Source: Bolinopsis microptera (taxonomy: Eukaryota; Ctenophora; Tentaculata; Lobata; Bolinopsidae). From it: a DNA stretch of 64,000 bases. Positions 1-10,590 of this stretch are shown piece by piece (position 1 is the stretch's first letter; each line of letters opens with the position of its first letter). The notes below the pieces were generated by a model, which worked only from the letters and a program-made list of their open reading frames with translations, did not search any database and was not told the DNA's origin. Location: NCBI RefSeq assembly GCF_026151205.1, contig NC_087077.1, positions 10,779,983 to 10,843,982 of the forward strand, written 5' to 3'. A program made the position numbers and the translations under genes.

Positions 1-680
1 TGCAAATTTAATTTCTATACTGAAGTCTGTTTGATTGATTTGATATTAGTGGATATCAGTTTCTGTACTGGTACCAGTTACTGTCAGGTTAGATAGGATC
101 AAAGTGTGCTGAGCGGTCACACCTACTATTATTATATTCTAGAGGGGGTGAATTGACCCGTGATTTGCTTACCTGGACTGTTTTAATTTCATTTTGTGGT
201 ACCTTATGTCTTTTTGTAGATATAACTTCATTAAGGTTTATGTAGCAATTTATTAAGTAAAGGAATTCCCCAATTCCAGTGGTATTTTGTGTAATTGGGT
301 GGCACTGTCGCTAATTTGAGATGAATCCTCTGATTTGATGGACAACCTCTAACTTTCCATTACACTATAGTACATTTTATTACAATGCTCGGCACGTACG
401 TGCGTGTTTTGAGATAATTAAAATAACGTTTTAAAAACTTAAACTTGTGAATTTATTTGATATATTCTAACTGTCAAGTATGTGGACGTTGCGAAATACT
501 GTATTTCATTTTCATTTCTAATAAGATTCTTATTCCCGAAGATTATGTGTCCTAATTTGTTGAGATTATAACTTTAATGATGTGGTCAGTGGTGAATTTT
601 GGGATATACGTGGGTTTCTCATCTTCCTGCCAATTGAATTTTGAATTTTGAATTTTGACCCGCCCATTCTGTGATCCTAT
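1..680. other. noncoding, no gene seen
   Basis: AT-rich sequence with no supported open reading frame, RNA gene or strong repeat. Near 640 there is a short AATTTTG tandem. Confidence 0.5.
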
Positions 681-1026
681 AGCATAGGGGGGGGGGGTAC
701 CAATGGCATAAATGGCATAATGGAGAATTGGCCAATAAAAATTTCCATTTATGCCATAAAACGTATGCCATTTATGCCATTTTTGATATAATACATTTCT
801 AGTTTATTTATTTGTCATATGAATCTTTAACGATCATTCCAAGCGTTATAAAGCATGAAACATGTCTCTTATTCAAGTACTAATAATAATTTGCGAATTT
901 AAAGTCAAATATGAAGACCTAAATTCATGGCATAAATGGAGAATTGGCCAATAAAAATTTCCATTTATGCCATAAAACGTATGCCATTTATGCCATTTTA
1001 TGCCATTGGTACCCCCCCAGCATAGG
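681..1026. mobile_element. fold-back MITE with 8-bp target duplication
   Basis: The termini are inverted: a G-run followed by TACCAATGGCATAA on the left (689 on), and TTATGCCATTGGTA followed by a C-run on the right (to 1018). Both ends contain the same AATTGGCCAATAAAAATTTCC block and ATGGCATAAATGGCAT-type motifs, so the element is largely palindromic. AGCATAGG occurs immediately outside both ends (681-688 and 1019-1026), which fits an 8-bp target site duplication. No coding capacity. The 8-bp duplication suggests a hAT-mobilised element, but the G-rich terminus is not a textbook hAT end. Confidence 0.7.
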
Positions 1027-1132
1027 AGTATAGGTAGGAGTATAGGTCGATACTATCAGTTATCCATATCAAGTTTCATGCAGTCCACTTTCACACAGTC
1101 AGATTCATGACTGGGCAGTGGGCTCTTAATAC

Positions 1133-1600
1133 TAATTCGCTCACTCAAAAATTATCACGTGACATTAGTTTTTATGGTTTTGCAACCGAACACAACGGTT
1201 TTACATAAACCCTAATCCCAACCACAACCCCAAAGCTATCCATAACCCTAACCCGAACCCTAACCCTAACCCGAGCCCTAAACAATAAAATTCATGTATA
1301 TACTAGCCTTTCATAATTCTCCAGGGAAGAATTTTTACCCTATACGTCATAGGGCCGGGGTGATTCGGAATCAGCGTCCACAATTACTGGGCGGCGCTCA
1401 GCCTGTCATTCCGCCTAATCTCTATTCGCCTAATCTCTATTCACCTAATCTCTATTATGAATATGAACATAAATATAATAGCCTGGGATCCCCCGGTAAC
1501 GTCCAAAAATACACCAATTATGTTTACTTTCATATCCTCAGGGCCTTTTCACAAGAATTTTTTTTAAATTTGGGCAAGCGATATATAGTGGGAGCGGATT
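1133..1600. mobile_element. diverged MITE carrying telomere-like repeat, copy 1
   Basis: Shares, in the same order, a TCACGTGAC motif, a degenerate CCCTAA block, the sequence GGGGTGATTCGGAATCAGCG and a CAGGGCC..TTT..AAG stretch with the better preserved element at 9341-9705. Its ends (AATTCGCTCAC on the left, GGGAGCGGATT on the right) are imperfect inverted repeats. Boundaries are approximate. Confidence 0.45.
1206..1284 (-). repeat. degenerate telomere-type (TTAGGG)n block
   Basis: About a dozen CCCTAA-like hexamers, many with substitutions (CCCGAA, CCCAAC, CCGAGC). It is internal and flanked by a repeat element, so it is not a chromosome end. Confidence 0.75.
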
Positions 1601-1900
1601 GACTGAGTCAATTTGATATAATTATAGGGCAATTAAAACTAAATCGGTATCTTGACAACTCGGTTTCCCGAATCACCCCATCTTCAGATAAATTTATTGA
1701 TTAGATCTGAAACATACCCCAAAATCTTAATTTCTACGTTTTACAAGACTGTTTTGGTGTGGATTTGTCGGTAAATTTTGTTTGGATTACTGGTTTTGTC
1801 GGATACACCAATTGCTCCTTTATTATTAGCTGGATTTAATTTGCAACAATAGTTCATTTTGATTGAGCTGGTCTGCAGTTGTGCAACATGAATAGTAAAT

Positions 1901-2432
1901 ATCACAGTGCTGGCAAGCACGAGCGGTGTCTTTATTGGGGGTATACTATGTACCCCCTTTACTATTCTATCCCCTTTACTATTATACCCCCTTTACACCC
2001 CCTTTGGTACACGTCGGAAGCCTCTTTCGTGCACGCGAAGCGTGCACTCCGGCCGGAGGCGGCGGCCGAAGGCCGACGCCTCCGGCAGGAGTTTTTCAGG
2101 CATTAAGACTCATCGGAAGTCGTTCAGCAGATTTATTTTTAGTTCAAAATATTCTAATTTGATGTCAAAGATGTCAGAAATAAGAAATAGTTATGTTGAG
2201 ATTTTTAAAAAATTTGCATAAAATACTCGCCAGCACTGTTATACGAAATTCGGTAAAAAACCCGAAATCGCCATATTCAGGTGCCTTAAAAACCATGTTA
2301 AAATTGAGTTAGAGATCTGAAACTTTGCAGGGCGTCTAGACGTTGACCTAATCGACTGTAAAAAAAGTTTCAAGTTTCAGGAGCATCGGGAAATTGGTTT
2401 TCTAGAACCCCTGTTTTACGACAGATTGTCGT
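1901..2432. repeat. repeat module R1, copy 1
   Basis: Interspersed module found three times in the window (also 2454-2944 and 59464-59958). It starts ATCACAGTGCTGGCAAGCACGA, continues with a TATACCCCCTTTACTAT-type run, a GAA-triloop hairpin, an internal inverted copy of its end (GCCAGCACTG near 2232), and finishes with the hairpin ACGACA-GAT-TGTCGT followed by a TA/CA microsatellite. Copy 1 carries an extra GC-rich hairpin (2055-2083) missing from copy 2. Short open frames inside are not conserved as proteins. Confidence 0.8.
2029..2047. other. GAA-triloop hairpin containing GCGAAGC
   Basis: GTGCACGC-GAA-GCGTGCAC is a perfect 8-bp stem closed by a GAA loop. Its core GCGAAGC is the heptamer known to form an exceptionally stable DNA mini-hairpin. 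A second GAA-loop hairpin (stem CGGCC/GGCCG inside GGAGGC/GCCTCC) follows at 2055-2083. Equivalent hairpins occur at 2571-2589 and 59590-59604. Confidence 0.7.
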
Positions 2433-2453
2433 GATATATACATACATATATAT

Positions 2454-2944
2454 ATCACAGTGCTGGCAAGCACGACCGGTGCATTTATTGTGGGTATACT
2501 ATGTACCCCCTTTACTATTATACCCCCTTTACTATTATACCCCCTTTGGTACACGTTACAAGCCTCTTTCGTGCACGCGAAGCGTGCACTCCGGCCGGAG
2601 GCGTTTTTCAGGCATTAAGACTCATCGGAAGTCGTTCAGCAGATTTATTTTTAGTTCAAAACATTCTAATTTGATGTCAAAGATGACAGGAATAAAAAAT
2701 AGTTATGTTGAGATTTTTAAGAAATTTGCATAAAATACTCGCCAGCACTGTTATACGAAATTCGGTAAAAAACCCAAAATCGCCATATTCAGGTGCCTTA
2801 AAAACCATGTTAAAATTGAGTTAGAGATCTGAAATTTTTCAGGGCGTCTAGACGTTGACCAAATCGACTGCAAAAAAAGTTTCAGGTTTCAGGAGCATCG
2901 GGAAGTGGGTTTTCTAGAACCCCTGTTTTACGATAGATTGTCGT
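2454..2944. repeat. repeat module R1, copy 2
   Basis: Direct tandem copy of the module at 1901-2432, separated from it only by a TATACATACATATATA microsatellite. It has the GCGAAGC hairpin at 2571-2589 but lacks the second GC-rich hairpin. Ends with ACGATA-GAT-TGTCGT, where one stem base differs from copy 1. Confidence 0.8.
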
Positions 2945-2970
2945 GATACATATATACATATATATATATA

Positions 2971-3992
2971 TTCAGGGATAGACGCTTTGCCAGTCAATTG
3001 TAGCCTGTATTTAATTGTCCATAGATTTAAAAGTCTAAAAGATACAGCCATTTCCGACCACAGGTCTTGCAAATAATTGTTTATACTTTAGTTTACATTG
3101 TATACAAAAATTATATGACGTCATAAACACCCCTTGATGACGTCATCAAGTTAACCGTTTTTAAAACTTGATTTTTGACAAAGTAATAACTTTTAAAATT
3201 AATTTTAAACCATTAAGGAGTAATTTTATTCAAAATCTGAGGAAATTTTCACCTTAGATATTTGTTCAAGCATTCTGAAAATCTACCGGAAAGTTTTTCT
3301 AGCTTGCTCCTTCATAAAGATATTCGTCATTGAAGTTTGTGCTTTTTTGAAGAATTATTTTATAAAAACGTCAATTTTGCGATTTAGTATTCTCTGGTGT
3401 TGGGCCATGCCTTGGGTTGTGGAGCTCAGTTCTGCTTCCTATAGGTATAAATTGTGTCATAGGCTAGTTTTAAAGTTGAAAATCGAAAAGTTGCACACGT
3501 TGGGACACGCCCAAATTGATAGAAAATCGCTAAAATCACTGAAAATTGCTGTTTTCGTCATTTTCTGTCAACTTTAGAGTGCCGTTGTGATTACAGTTCT
3601 TCTTAAAATACTTTGAAACTTTGCATGCTTATCAAGCTATATATAAAACAATTACATGCAAAAATTTACGGCGATTCAATATTGGATGCGCACGCAACGT
3701 CTGCTCAAAGTTTGCACGTGCGAAAGGTGAGAATTTTGCTCATTCGTGATTTCCAACAAATTCTGCTTTGCCACGACAGTTTAGTGTCATTATATATGAA
3801 TTTAATGCCAACTTGAATGAGTATTAAGTGGCATATTCAGTCAGTGATCGACCGATATGCTTCCCTAAACACAAGGAAATGTTTTTAAAGGATAGATTTC
3901 GAAATCGTTGAAACTTCCTCCTTATTAATGAAGATATCAGTTTATATTTCGACTTTATAAAGTACCCTGACATTATAATCAAAAAGAGATGA
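2971..3992. repeat. repeat module R2, copy 1
   Basis: About 1-kb module beginning TTCAGGGATAGACGCTTTGCCAGT after a TATATA microsatellite. Repeated at 4525-5553 and 59985-61013. It contains the perfect 18-bp palindrome CTTGATGACGTCATCAAG (3133-3150), with a CRE-type TGACGTCA core preserved in all three copies. No convincing coding frame: the short open frames begin at non-ATG codons and their stops shift between copies. It is always followed directly by the P hairpin module. Confidence 0.8.
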
Positions 3993-4506
3993 TATTTTAC
4001 CAAAACCCATAATCATGGGTAGAGTGGACCGCTGTCAGTGTCTCTCTTTCCCAAACAAAAGGAAATGATATTACTTTGATTGACCGTTCTCAAATGCAAA
4101 ATGATACCGAGAATGAAATCGGTCGCTCGCTTTTCCCATTCATTTACAATTGTAATAGATTAAGAAAAACTACCCAAATGCAGCTGCACTCGGCAATGAA
4201 GATTCAATAAACTTCAGCTAATTCAATAAGTAATACTAATAACTACCACCCTTACCCCGAAATACTAGGTATCGACCCGAACGCAACCCAAAGAGATTTT
4301 TACAGCATCTGATTGATGTAATCAATCGAAACTTATTACAATTCGTAAGCCGTGAATGAATGGGAAAAGCGAGCGACCGATTTCATTCTCGGTATCATTT
4401 TGCATTTGAGAACGGTCAATCAAAGTAATATCATTTCCTTTTGTTTGGGAAAGAGAGACACTGACAGCGGTCCACTCTACCCATGATTATGGGTTTTGGT
4501 AAAATA
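3993..4506. mobile_element. long-arm hairpin module P, copy 1
   Basis: Begins TATTTTACCAAAACCCATAA and ends with its reverse complement TTATGGGTTTTGGTAAAATA (allowing the ATCATGGG/CCCATGAT extension). Arms of roughly 165 bp (3993 to about 4155, and about 4335 to 4506) are almost perfectly complementary around a loop of roughly 180 bp. No coding capacity. It resembles a long-TIR MITE but always occurs at the end of R2. Other copies: 5554-5915 and 61014-61531. Confidence 0.8.
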
Positions 4507-4524
4507 CTTATATACATATATATA

Positions 4525-5553
4525 TTCAGGGATAGACGCTTTGCCAGTGAATTATAGCCTGTATTTAAGTGTCCGTAGATTCTAAAGTATAAAAGATACA
4601 GCCATTTCGGACCACAGGTCTTGAAGATAATTGTTTAGACTTTAGTTAACATTATGTTAAAAAGTAATTCAACGTCATCATCACCACTTGATGACGTCAT
4701 CAAGTTAACCATTTTTAAAACTTGATTTTTCACAAAGTAATCATTTTTCAAATCGATTTTACGCCATTAAGGAGTAATTTTATTCAAAATTTGAGGGCAT
4801 ATTGAAGTTAGATAATTGTTTAAGCATTCTGAAAATCTACCGGAAAGTTTTTCTAGCTTGCTCCTTCATAAAGATATTCGCTATTGAAGTTAGTGCTTTT
4901 TTAAAGAATAATTTTATAAAAACGCTAATTTTACGTTCTAGTATTCTCTGGTGTTGCACCATCCCTTGGGTTGTGGAGCTCAATTTTGCTTCCTAAAGCT
5001 CTAAATTGTGTCATAGGCTAGTTTTAAAGTTGAAAATCGAAAAGTTGCACACGTGGGGACACGCCCAAATTGATAGAAAATTGCTAAAATCACTGAAAAT
5101 TGCTGTTTTCACCAATTTCCGTCAACTTTGGAGTACCGTTGTGATTACAGTTCTTCTTAAAATACTTTGAAACTTTGCATGCTTATCAAACTATATATAA
5201 AACACCATCATGCAAAAATTTACGGTGATTCAATATTGGATGCGCACGCAACTTCCGCTCAAGGTTTGCACGTGCGAAAGGTTAAAATTTTGCTCATTCG
5301 TGATTTTGAACAAATTCTGCTTTGCCACGACAGTTCAATGTCATTATATATGAATTTAATGCCAACTTCAATGAGTATAAAGTGGCATATTCAGTCAGTG
5401 ATCGACCGATATGCTTACCTAAACACAAGGAAATGTTTTCAAAGGAAAAATTTCGAAATCGTTGAAATAACCTCCTTATTAATATTAATGAAGTTATGAG
5501 TTTACATTTCGGCTTTGTAAAGTACCCTGACATTATAATAAAAAAAGAGATGA
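4525..5553. repeat. repeat module R2, copy 2
   Basis: Diverged copy of 2971-3992, joined to the preceding P module through an 18-bp TATACATATATATA spacer and not preceded by R1. It retains the CTTGATGACGTCATCAAG palindrome at 4687-4704. Confidence 0.8.
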
Positions 5554-5915
5554 TATTTTACCAAAACCCATAATCATGGGTAGAGTGGAGCGCTGCCAGT
5601 GTCTCTCTTTCCCAAACAAAAGGCAATGATATCAATTTGAATGACCGTTATCAAATGCAAAATGATACCGAGAATGAAATCGGTCGCTCGCTTTTCCCAT
5701 TCATTTACAATTGAAATAGATTACATGTTATAAATCGAAACTTATTACAATTCGTAAGCCATGAATGAGTGGGAAAAGCGAGCGACCGATTTCATTCTCG
5801 GTATCATTTTGCATTTGATAACGGTCATTCAAATTGATATCATTGCCTTTTGTTTGGGAAAGAGAGACACTGGCAGCGCTCCACTCTACCCATGATTATG
5901 GGTTTTGGTAAAATA
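5554..5915. mobile_element. long-arm hairpin module P, copy 2 (short loop)
   Basis: Same arms and termini as 3993-4506, but the loop is reduced to a few tens of bases, giving 362 bp instead of about 515. Its seven differences from copy 1 in the outer arm are mirrored in the opposite arm. Confidence 0.8.
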
Positions 5916-6584
5916 TAACTACAGGAATTTTCAGTTTAAATCTCGTGATCATGATACTGGTATTTGGATGGTCACTAAATTGTAAAATATACAGATCTGT
6001 GAATAGAATCGGCTAAATATTTGGTAATCTGTTCACAAAATTAAATATCGATCAATTCGAACTAATCTCATTCGATAGTCGATCGGAAAACTGAATCTAT
6101 TCTTTTAAAACGAACGTCGAACATACTATAAAAAATTTGAATTGAATGGAATTTGAATTGAATGGAATTGGAATGCCTGCCATGCCAAACCTTTTGAATC
6201 TGAACATTTAGCTCACTACGTACAACTCAGTATTATCATTGATGTCACCACGCTGGCCTGTAACATTACAAAATCTCTGACAAGTGACAACTGGTGTGTT
6301 CTAGGCCGGTTCACGGTATCAGTTTGTGTCCTTCATGACTTATTTGAAAGCCTTAAATTTTCTGTAAGGACTGTAATTACTTTTGGATTACATAATATTG
6401 CATGCCTAGGATTCTTCGATACGTAATGGATAGTATTAGTGGCTCCAGCCACTAGAAAATAAATCCTACCGCTCACTCTAAAATACGAGTATTTATTAAA
6501 CTAGCTTTTTTTTCACGATCGGATAAATTAATATCTGAATTTGTCTTCCCCGCATAATGCTATTAATTCTATAGTGCGGTAGTA
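5916..6584. other. noncoding, no gene seen
   Basis: AT-rich sequence with a short GAATTGAATGGAATTT tandem near 6140. Nothing else supported. Confidence 0.5.
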
Positions 6585-6706
6585 TACTCGTATTGTCATA
6601 CGTTGTATGACCCGCCGCGCACGAAGTGCGCGGCTCCCCCTGTAGCGTCGAAGACGCTACATAGTGAAACGACCGTGGGGGTCGCAACGTGATACAATAC
6701 TCGTAT
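6585..6706. mobile_element. small fold-back element with two GAA hairpins
   Basis: Imperfect terminal inverted repeats (ATACTCGTATTGTCATACGTTG on the left against CAACGTGATACAATACTCGTAT on the right) enclose a GC-rich core. The core has two perfect 9-bp hairpins with GAA loops, at 6614-6634 (stem GCCGCGCAC) and 6641-6661 (stem TGTAGCGTC). No coding capacity. Element status is inferred from the inverted ends only. Confidence 0.5.
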
Positions 6707-6804
6707 CGGTATAGTAATTGAGTTTGAATGGTAACGCCCTAGTATGAGTATGATTATAGTCAAGCTAAGGAAATTGCAAGTAGAAGTACCGCTTCTCAGC
6801 TATT

Positions 6805-6833
6805 GTGGTTTATTTTTAGTGACAATAAACCAC
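6805..6833. other. hairpin, 10-bp perfect stem
   Basis: GTGGTTTATT (6805-6814) pairs perfectly with AATAAACCAC (6824-6833) around a 9-nt loop, and pairing can extend three more bases outward with one wobble. Role unknown. Confidence 0.5.
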
Positions 6834-6839
6834 GATAGA

Positions 6840-7876
6840 TTGTACAGCGGTTTAGATTATCGAGATTTGACGACTTGCAGTACTTGTTACGATATTATGC
6901 ACGAAGAAAAGCATTAGATTTTGAAAAAGACTAACCAACTAAATTGAATGGTAACAATGGCGATCTGCTTTTTTCTTCCCCAACTTGACCGCTGACGAAT
7001 GAAGTGGTGTGCATATTAACTTGAATATTATTCTGGATGTATTGGCTATTGTTGTAGAGTTTTAGAATGATAAAGAAGGTCCGCGGTTATAATTTGTGCG
7101 GTAATCAGTAATCGTAATTAACCTCTAATAGTTCAGACTTCACAAAGCTGTAACTGTTGATTTAAATTCTGATCACCGGTATTGGAGTGGATGGTATTAG
7201 TATTTATGCTTATACTTTAATATTTTAATTCAGTTTGCAATTATTGACTTCCAGCTGCAGCGTGATAAGTGCACCTTTCAATGTCATCCAACTATGTATT
7301 AACTTATGTGGAACATGGCTAGTGTTGAGATTTGACTTCACACATTTGTGACAAATTCCGATCAGGCCTTAAGGAATTTATAGTTAATTTCAGTATCTAC
7401 ATATTTAAATGTGTGTCAAATTCTGTGAATAAGATTCTACAACATCTCTGTACCACTACCAGTTATAGTTATACTTGTATATAACTATAAGTATAACTGG
7501 TACGTATAGCAGCAAAAATTGAGCACAGAAATTAAAGATTTACGACCAAATTTTATGACACCAGCAGCTGCAGCTATCATCACACATGGGCAACAAAAAT
7601 AGCCATATTTCCGAACGAGCGAGCTTGCTCTAAAAGTGAGACCGCAGACCGTCACGGCTCCAGTCATGCAGTTCCAGGCTGGATTATACTTCTGGGATGG
7701 TCACTAACTACTAGTTAAACTAGGTCAACGTTTTGAAGTTCAGTGCTATAAGTATAGCTATAACTGTCCGATCAAAACAAGCCTTTAACTCATGTAAATT
7801 GTAAACCCGACTCCGTTACTCGTTAGTCAGTGTTTTTTTTTGCAGACAGCTGATTGCTGATTCCAGCCGTGTTCTA
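6840..7876. other. noncoding, no gene seen
   Basis: No supported gene. Near 7461-7500 there is an inverted ACCAGTTATA/TATAACTGGT pair in AT-rich DNA. Confidence 0.45.
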
Positions 7877-8158
7877 CTTGTTCCCAGTGGCGTAACGAAG
7901 CGCCCCGCCAACCCTGCTGTCGGGGGAGGGGGGGCACCGAATCGTCGTTTGAATGTGGGACAATTTCGAAAAACTTAACTACGGTACTAGTCTAGTATAG
8001 CAAAACTGCGCGTAGATTTTACCGGAGTATCGTCTAAAATCATCTAATTTGTTCAATTATAGGCAGGGGCGTCAAAAGGGGAGGGACGCCAACGCCCAAC
8101 AGGGGGGCGCTTTTTTAGCGGGGGCGCCAACAGGCAACGTTACGCCACTGCTCGTTCC
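7877..8158. mobile_element. non-autonomous hAT-like element
   Basis: Terminal inverted repeats CAGTGGCGTAAC (7885-7896) and GTTACGCCACTG (8139-8150) are perfect and have the CAGTG start typical of hAT elements. The flanking octamers CTTGTTCC (7877-7884) and CTCGTTCC (8151-8158) match at 7 of 8 bases, as expected for an aged hAT target duplication. The 266-bp interior is G/C-run rich with no transposase, so it depends on a partner in trans. Confidence 0.8.
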
Positions 8159-8820
8159 TGGAAGTTGTTTAAATCTGACTTTGGAGGCCGTCTGCTTTGT
8201 TTTGACGGATGATAAGAGTCTAAATTTCTTTGGTCTATATTACCAATGAACAACCTGATTAGATTACGATGGACAACCTGCCGTTTTGATTTCCATAATA
8301 TCATTATCATACATCTTAAAACCTTTTTAAAAATATCCCTTTACTTCTACATAACAATCTGATCACGCATTTTAAATCGTATCACTTAATTCCTGATCCC
8401 TCCATACTACAAGTACAATATGCATCAAGGCAGGCCATGTTTAGCAATAACAATTTACATAATATAATAATACATATCACATGATAATACGTACCTCTTA
8501 TTCTAGACTTAATTGCGCGTGTATGGATGATTTGTGAACTGTACATTCACAATTTTAACTATAATATTAGCACGTGCGCGCGTCTTAAAAATGATCACGT
8601 GACAACGAAAACGTAATCACGTGACCTCGACCAACTCAGCAGTGGGTGGTGTCGGAAGTTGAATTGGTGTGCGGGCCCCAACTATTTGAAAAAGTCCACG
8701 TCTTGTCATCATTAAAAATGTTCGTTTCCGTTCTGTGTTTCGCCTGACTAGGTAGTATATCTCGTATCCTTATCCTTATCAATCGTATATAATAATAATT
8801 AATTAGCAATTTTTTCATTC
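8159..8820. other. noncoding, clustered CACGTG motifs
   Basis: No gene seen. 8567-8625 contains three CACGTG cores within about 50 bp, two of them as TCACGTGAC. Confidence 0.45.
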
Positions 8821-9337
8821 AGATGATGTGGTACGGTTTTTAGACTGATTAAAAATTATGTAAATTTCTCTCACATACCCATACTGATACCCAATGACGA
8901 AGAAGTGTCGTTATCTTTGAGAATTCTAAACTTCTAAAGATATATAGGATGGGTTGGCAGATGCGAACTTAATAATTAATTATAACTTCATCAACCAGTC
9001 ATCGATATTATCTAATGATAATGTGTGCGTGTGAGCGACTAATAATGGTGTAAATTAAGTACTCAATTTTGGACTAAAGTATTTATTGCTATAGTTTGAC
9101 GTTAATTAATTAAATTTAAGTTATTGGACAGTGCCTGCAGTTATAAGGAAGCGATAATTTGAAATATGAGATCATTTGGGAAAAAATAGGTTCATTGCAT
9201 TGTTGGTAAAATGATCATTTCGTTACATTTACGAATTTTAGTAGTAGTACGATTGTATTTGTTGTAGTAGATCTTTATGAAGTTGTAAAGTTATATTAAG
9301 ATCCTTTAGTCACATTCACAATTATAAGGGATGATGA

Positions 9338-9708
9338 TTAATCACTCTACACTCGACTGTCACGTGACTTTTTAAACACAGTTCCTCTTATAGGTGGCTC
9401 TGAATGACCATTCGAAACACTATAAACCCTCTAATCTGATCCCAACCCTAACCCTAACCCAACCCCTAACGGAAGCATATGCTAAAACCCTAACCCTAAC
9501 GAAAAATTAAACCAACTTCCTAGTATATGGTCATATCACGTGATCGAAACAGTTTTTCGCCGATATCTCGCTAGGGGAGCATTTTAACCCTTTGTCATGT
9601 GGGGTGATTCGGAATCAGCGTTCGAAAATACATCGCATCAGATGGATTTCAACCTTGATCAGGGGCCCTTTAAGAAAAAATCTCGAAGATCGAGTGTAGA
9701 GTGATTTA
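9338..9708. mobile_element. PIF/Harbinger-like MITE carrying telomere-like repeat
   Basis: Perfect 16-bp terminal inverted repeats ATCACTCTACACTCGA (9341-9356) and TCGAGTGTAGAGTGAT (9690-9705), bounded by TTA on both sides (9338-9340, 9706-9708). A TTA/TAA 3-bp duplication is characteristic of PIF/Harbinger elements. The 365-bp interior has no transposase. It contains two TCACGTGA motifs, a telomere-type block and GGGGTGATTCGGAATCAGCG, all shared with 1133-1600. It interrupts one copy of a local duplication, which supports its insertion. Confidence 0.75.
9424..9500 (-). repeat. telomere-type (TTAGGG)n block inside MITE
   Basis: Two short runs of CCCTAA hexamers separated by about 20 bp of unrelated sequence, lying wholly between the terminal inverted repeats of the element at 9341-9705. 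Confidence 0.75.
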
Positions 9709-10050
9709 GCACGCTCGAATTACAAGACCTTCCTCATCCTGTGTCTTCAAGATTCTAGATTTGATTTGTTAAAACTTTGATAATATCTCATTTAAATCTT
9801 CACGTGCCCTAGTTTCATCACGTATACTGTGGACGTGACACAATTAAGGTTATTGCATTCAATTAATATTATAAAAGTGACTAATCTTAAACCTATCTTT
9901 GATTGGCCGAATTGTACCATCCTGAGAAATTTTGGATGGGTTATTGAAAATCCGATTTCATTTTTATTTAACATCACCCAATCTAGCAGATCGCTATATC
10001 AGTTCCCATATATCCTCCTATCAATCTCTTAATTCTCTTTTTTTTCAGTC

Positions 10051-10590
10051 TTGATGACGATTTTTAGACTAATTGCTTTAAAATTAAAGTATGTCAATTT
10101 CTCTCACATACCCAATAATGAAATAGTGTCTTTATCTTTCTGGCTATTCTAAAGATAGTATGGGTAATTGGCAGATGCAGATTGCAGACTTACTTTATAA
10201 CTTTATCAACCGATCATTTGATCGTGTGCTGGCGACTAATAATTGTATGATAATTAGGTGCTTAAATTTGGACATTTCTATAATTGAATTTGAAAACCAT
10301 AGTTTTGCGATAATTTTAAGTTATTGAACAGTGCCCAGTAGGGAATCGAACTGAGCCAGGCCGTCGATAATTTGAAATATGAGATAATTTGAGAAAAGGT
10401 TATAGATTCATTGCAATTGATAAGATTTATCGTTACATTTTGATTTACGATTGCATTTGTTGGAGTAGATCCACTTTCTCGTCTTCCTGGGGGGCAGGAC
10501 TCTGGATTCTGGTGATGTTTTAGTTATTCTCACTAGTATTGATTTGTTAGAACTTTAATAATTGCTTATTTGAAGCTTCACGTCTCCCAA
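10051..10590. repeat. diverged segmental duplication, copy B (uninterrupted)
   Basis: Collinear with 8821-9290 plus 9720-9800 but without the MITE. No coding frame is conserved between the copies. Confidence 0.7.

Larger units (their letters stand above)
8821..9800. repeat. diverged segmental duplication, copy A (interrupted)
   Basis: 8821-9290 and 9720-9800 are collinear with 10051-10590. Shared blocks include TTTTTAGACTRATT, TTTCTCTCACATACCCA, TTGGCAGATGC, AGCGACTAATAAT-like, TTTAAGTTATTG.ACAGTGCC, GATAATTTGAAATATGAGAT and GATTTGTTARAACTTT. Copy A is split by the MITE at 9341-9705, so the duplication appears to predate that insertion. Confidence 0.7.

Noticed and set aside
1206-1284. True telomere or chromosome-fusion point
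   Set aside because: Only about 80 bp, degenerate, and the same arrangement recurs inside a transposable element at 9341-9705.
1926-2733. Hydrophobic ORFs in R1 copies
   Set aside because: They coincide with CCCCCTTTACTATTATA runs and change frame between copies.
3347-5499. Similar 64-110 codon frames in the R2 copies as a conserved protein
   Set aside because: They start at TTG or other non-ATG codons, their ends differ between copies, and similarity is explained by the repeat being a DNA duplicate. Substitutions are not concentrated at third positions.
10330-10365. tRNA-like B box (GTTCGATTCC) on the minus strand
   Set aside because: The flanking bases do not form a T-arm stem, no A box or anticodon arm precedes it, and the duplicate at about 9130 lacks it.
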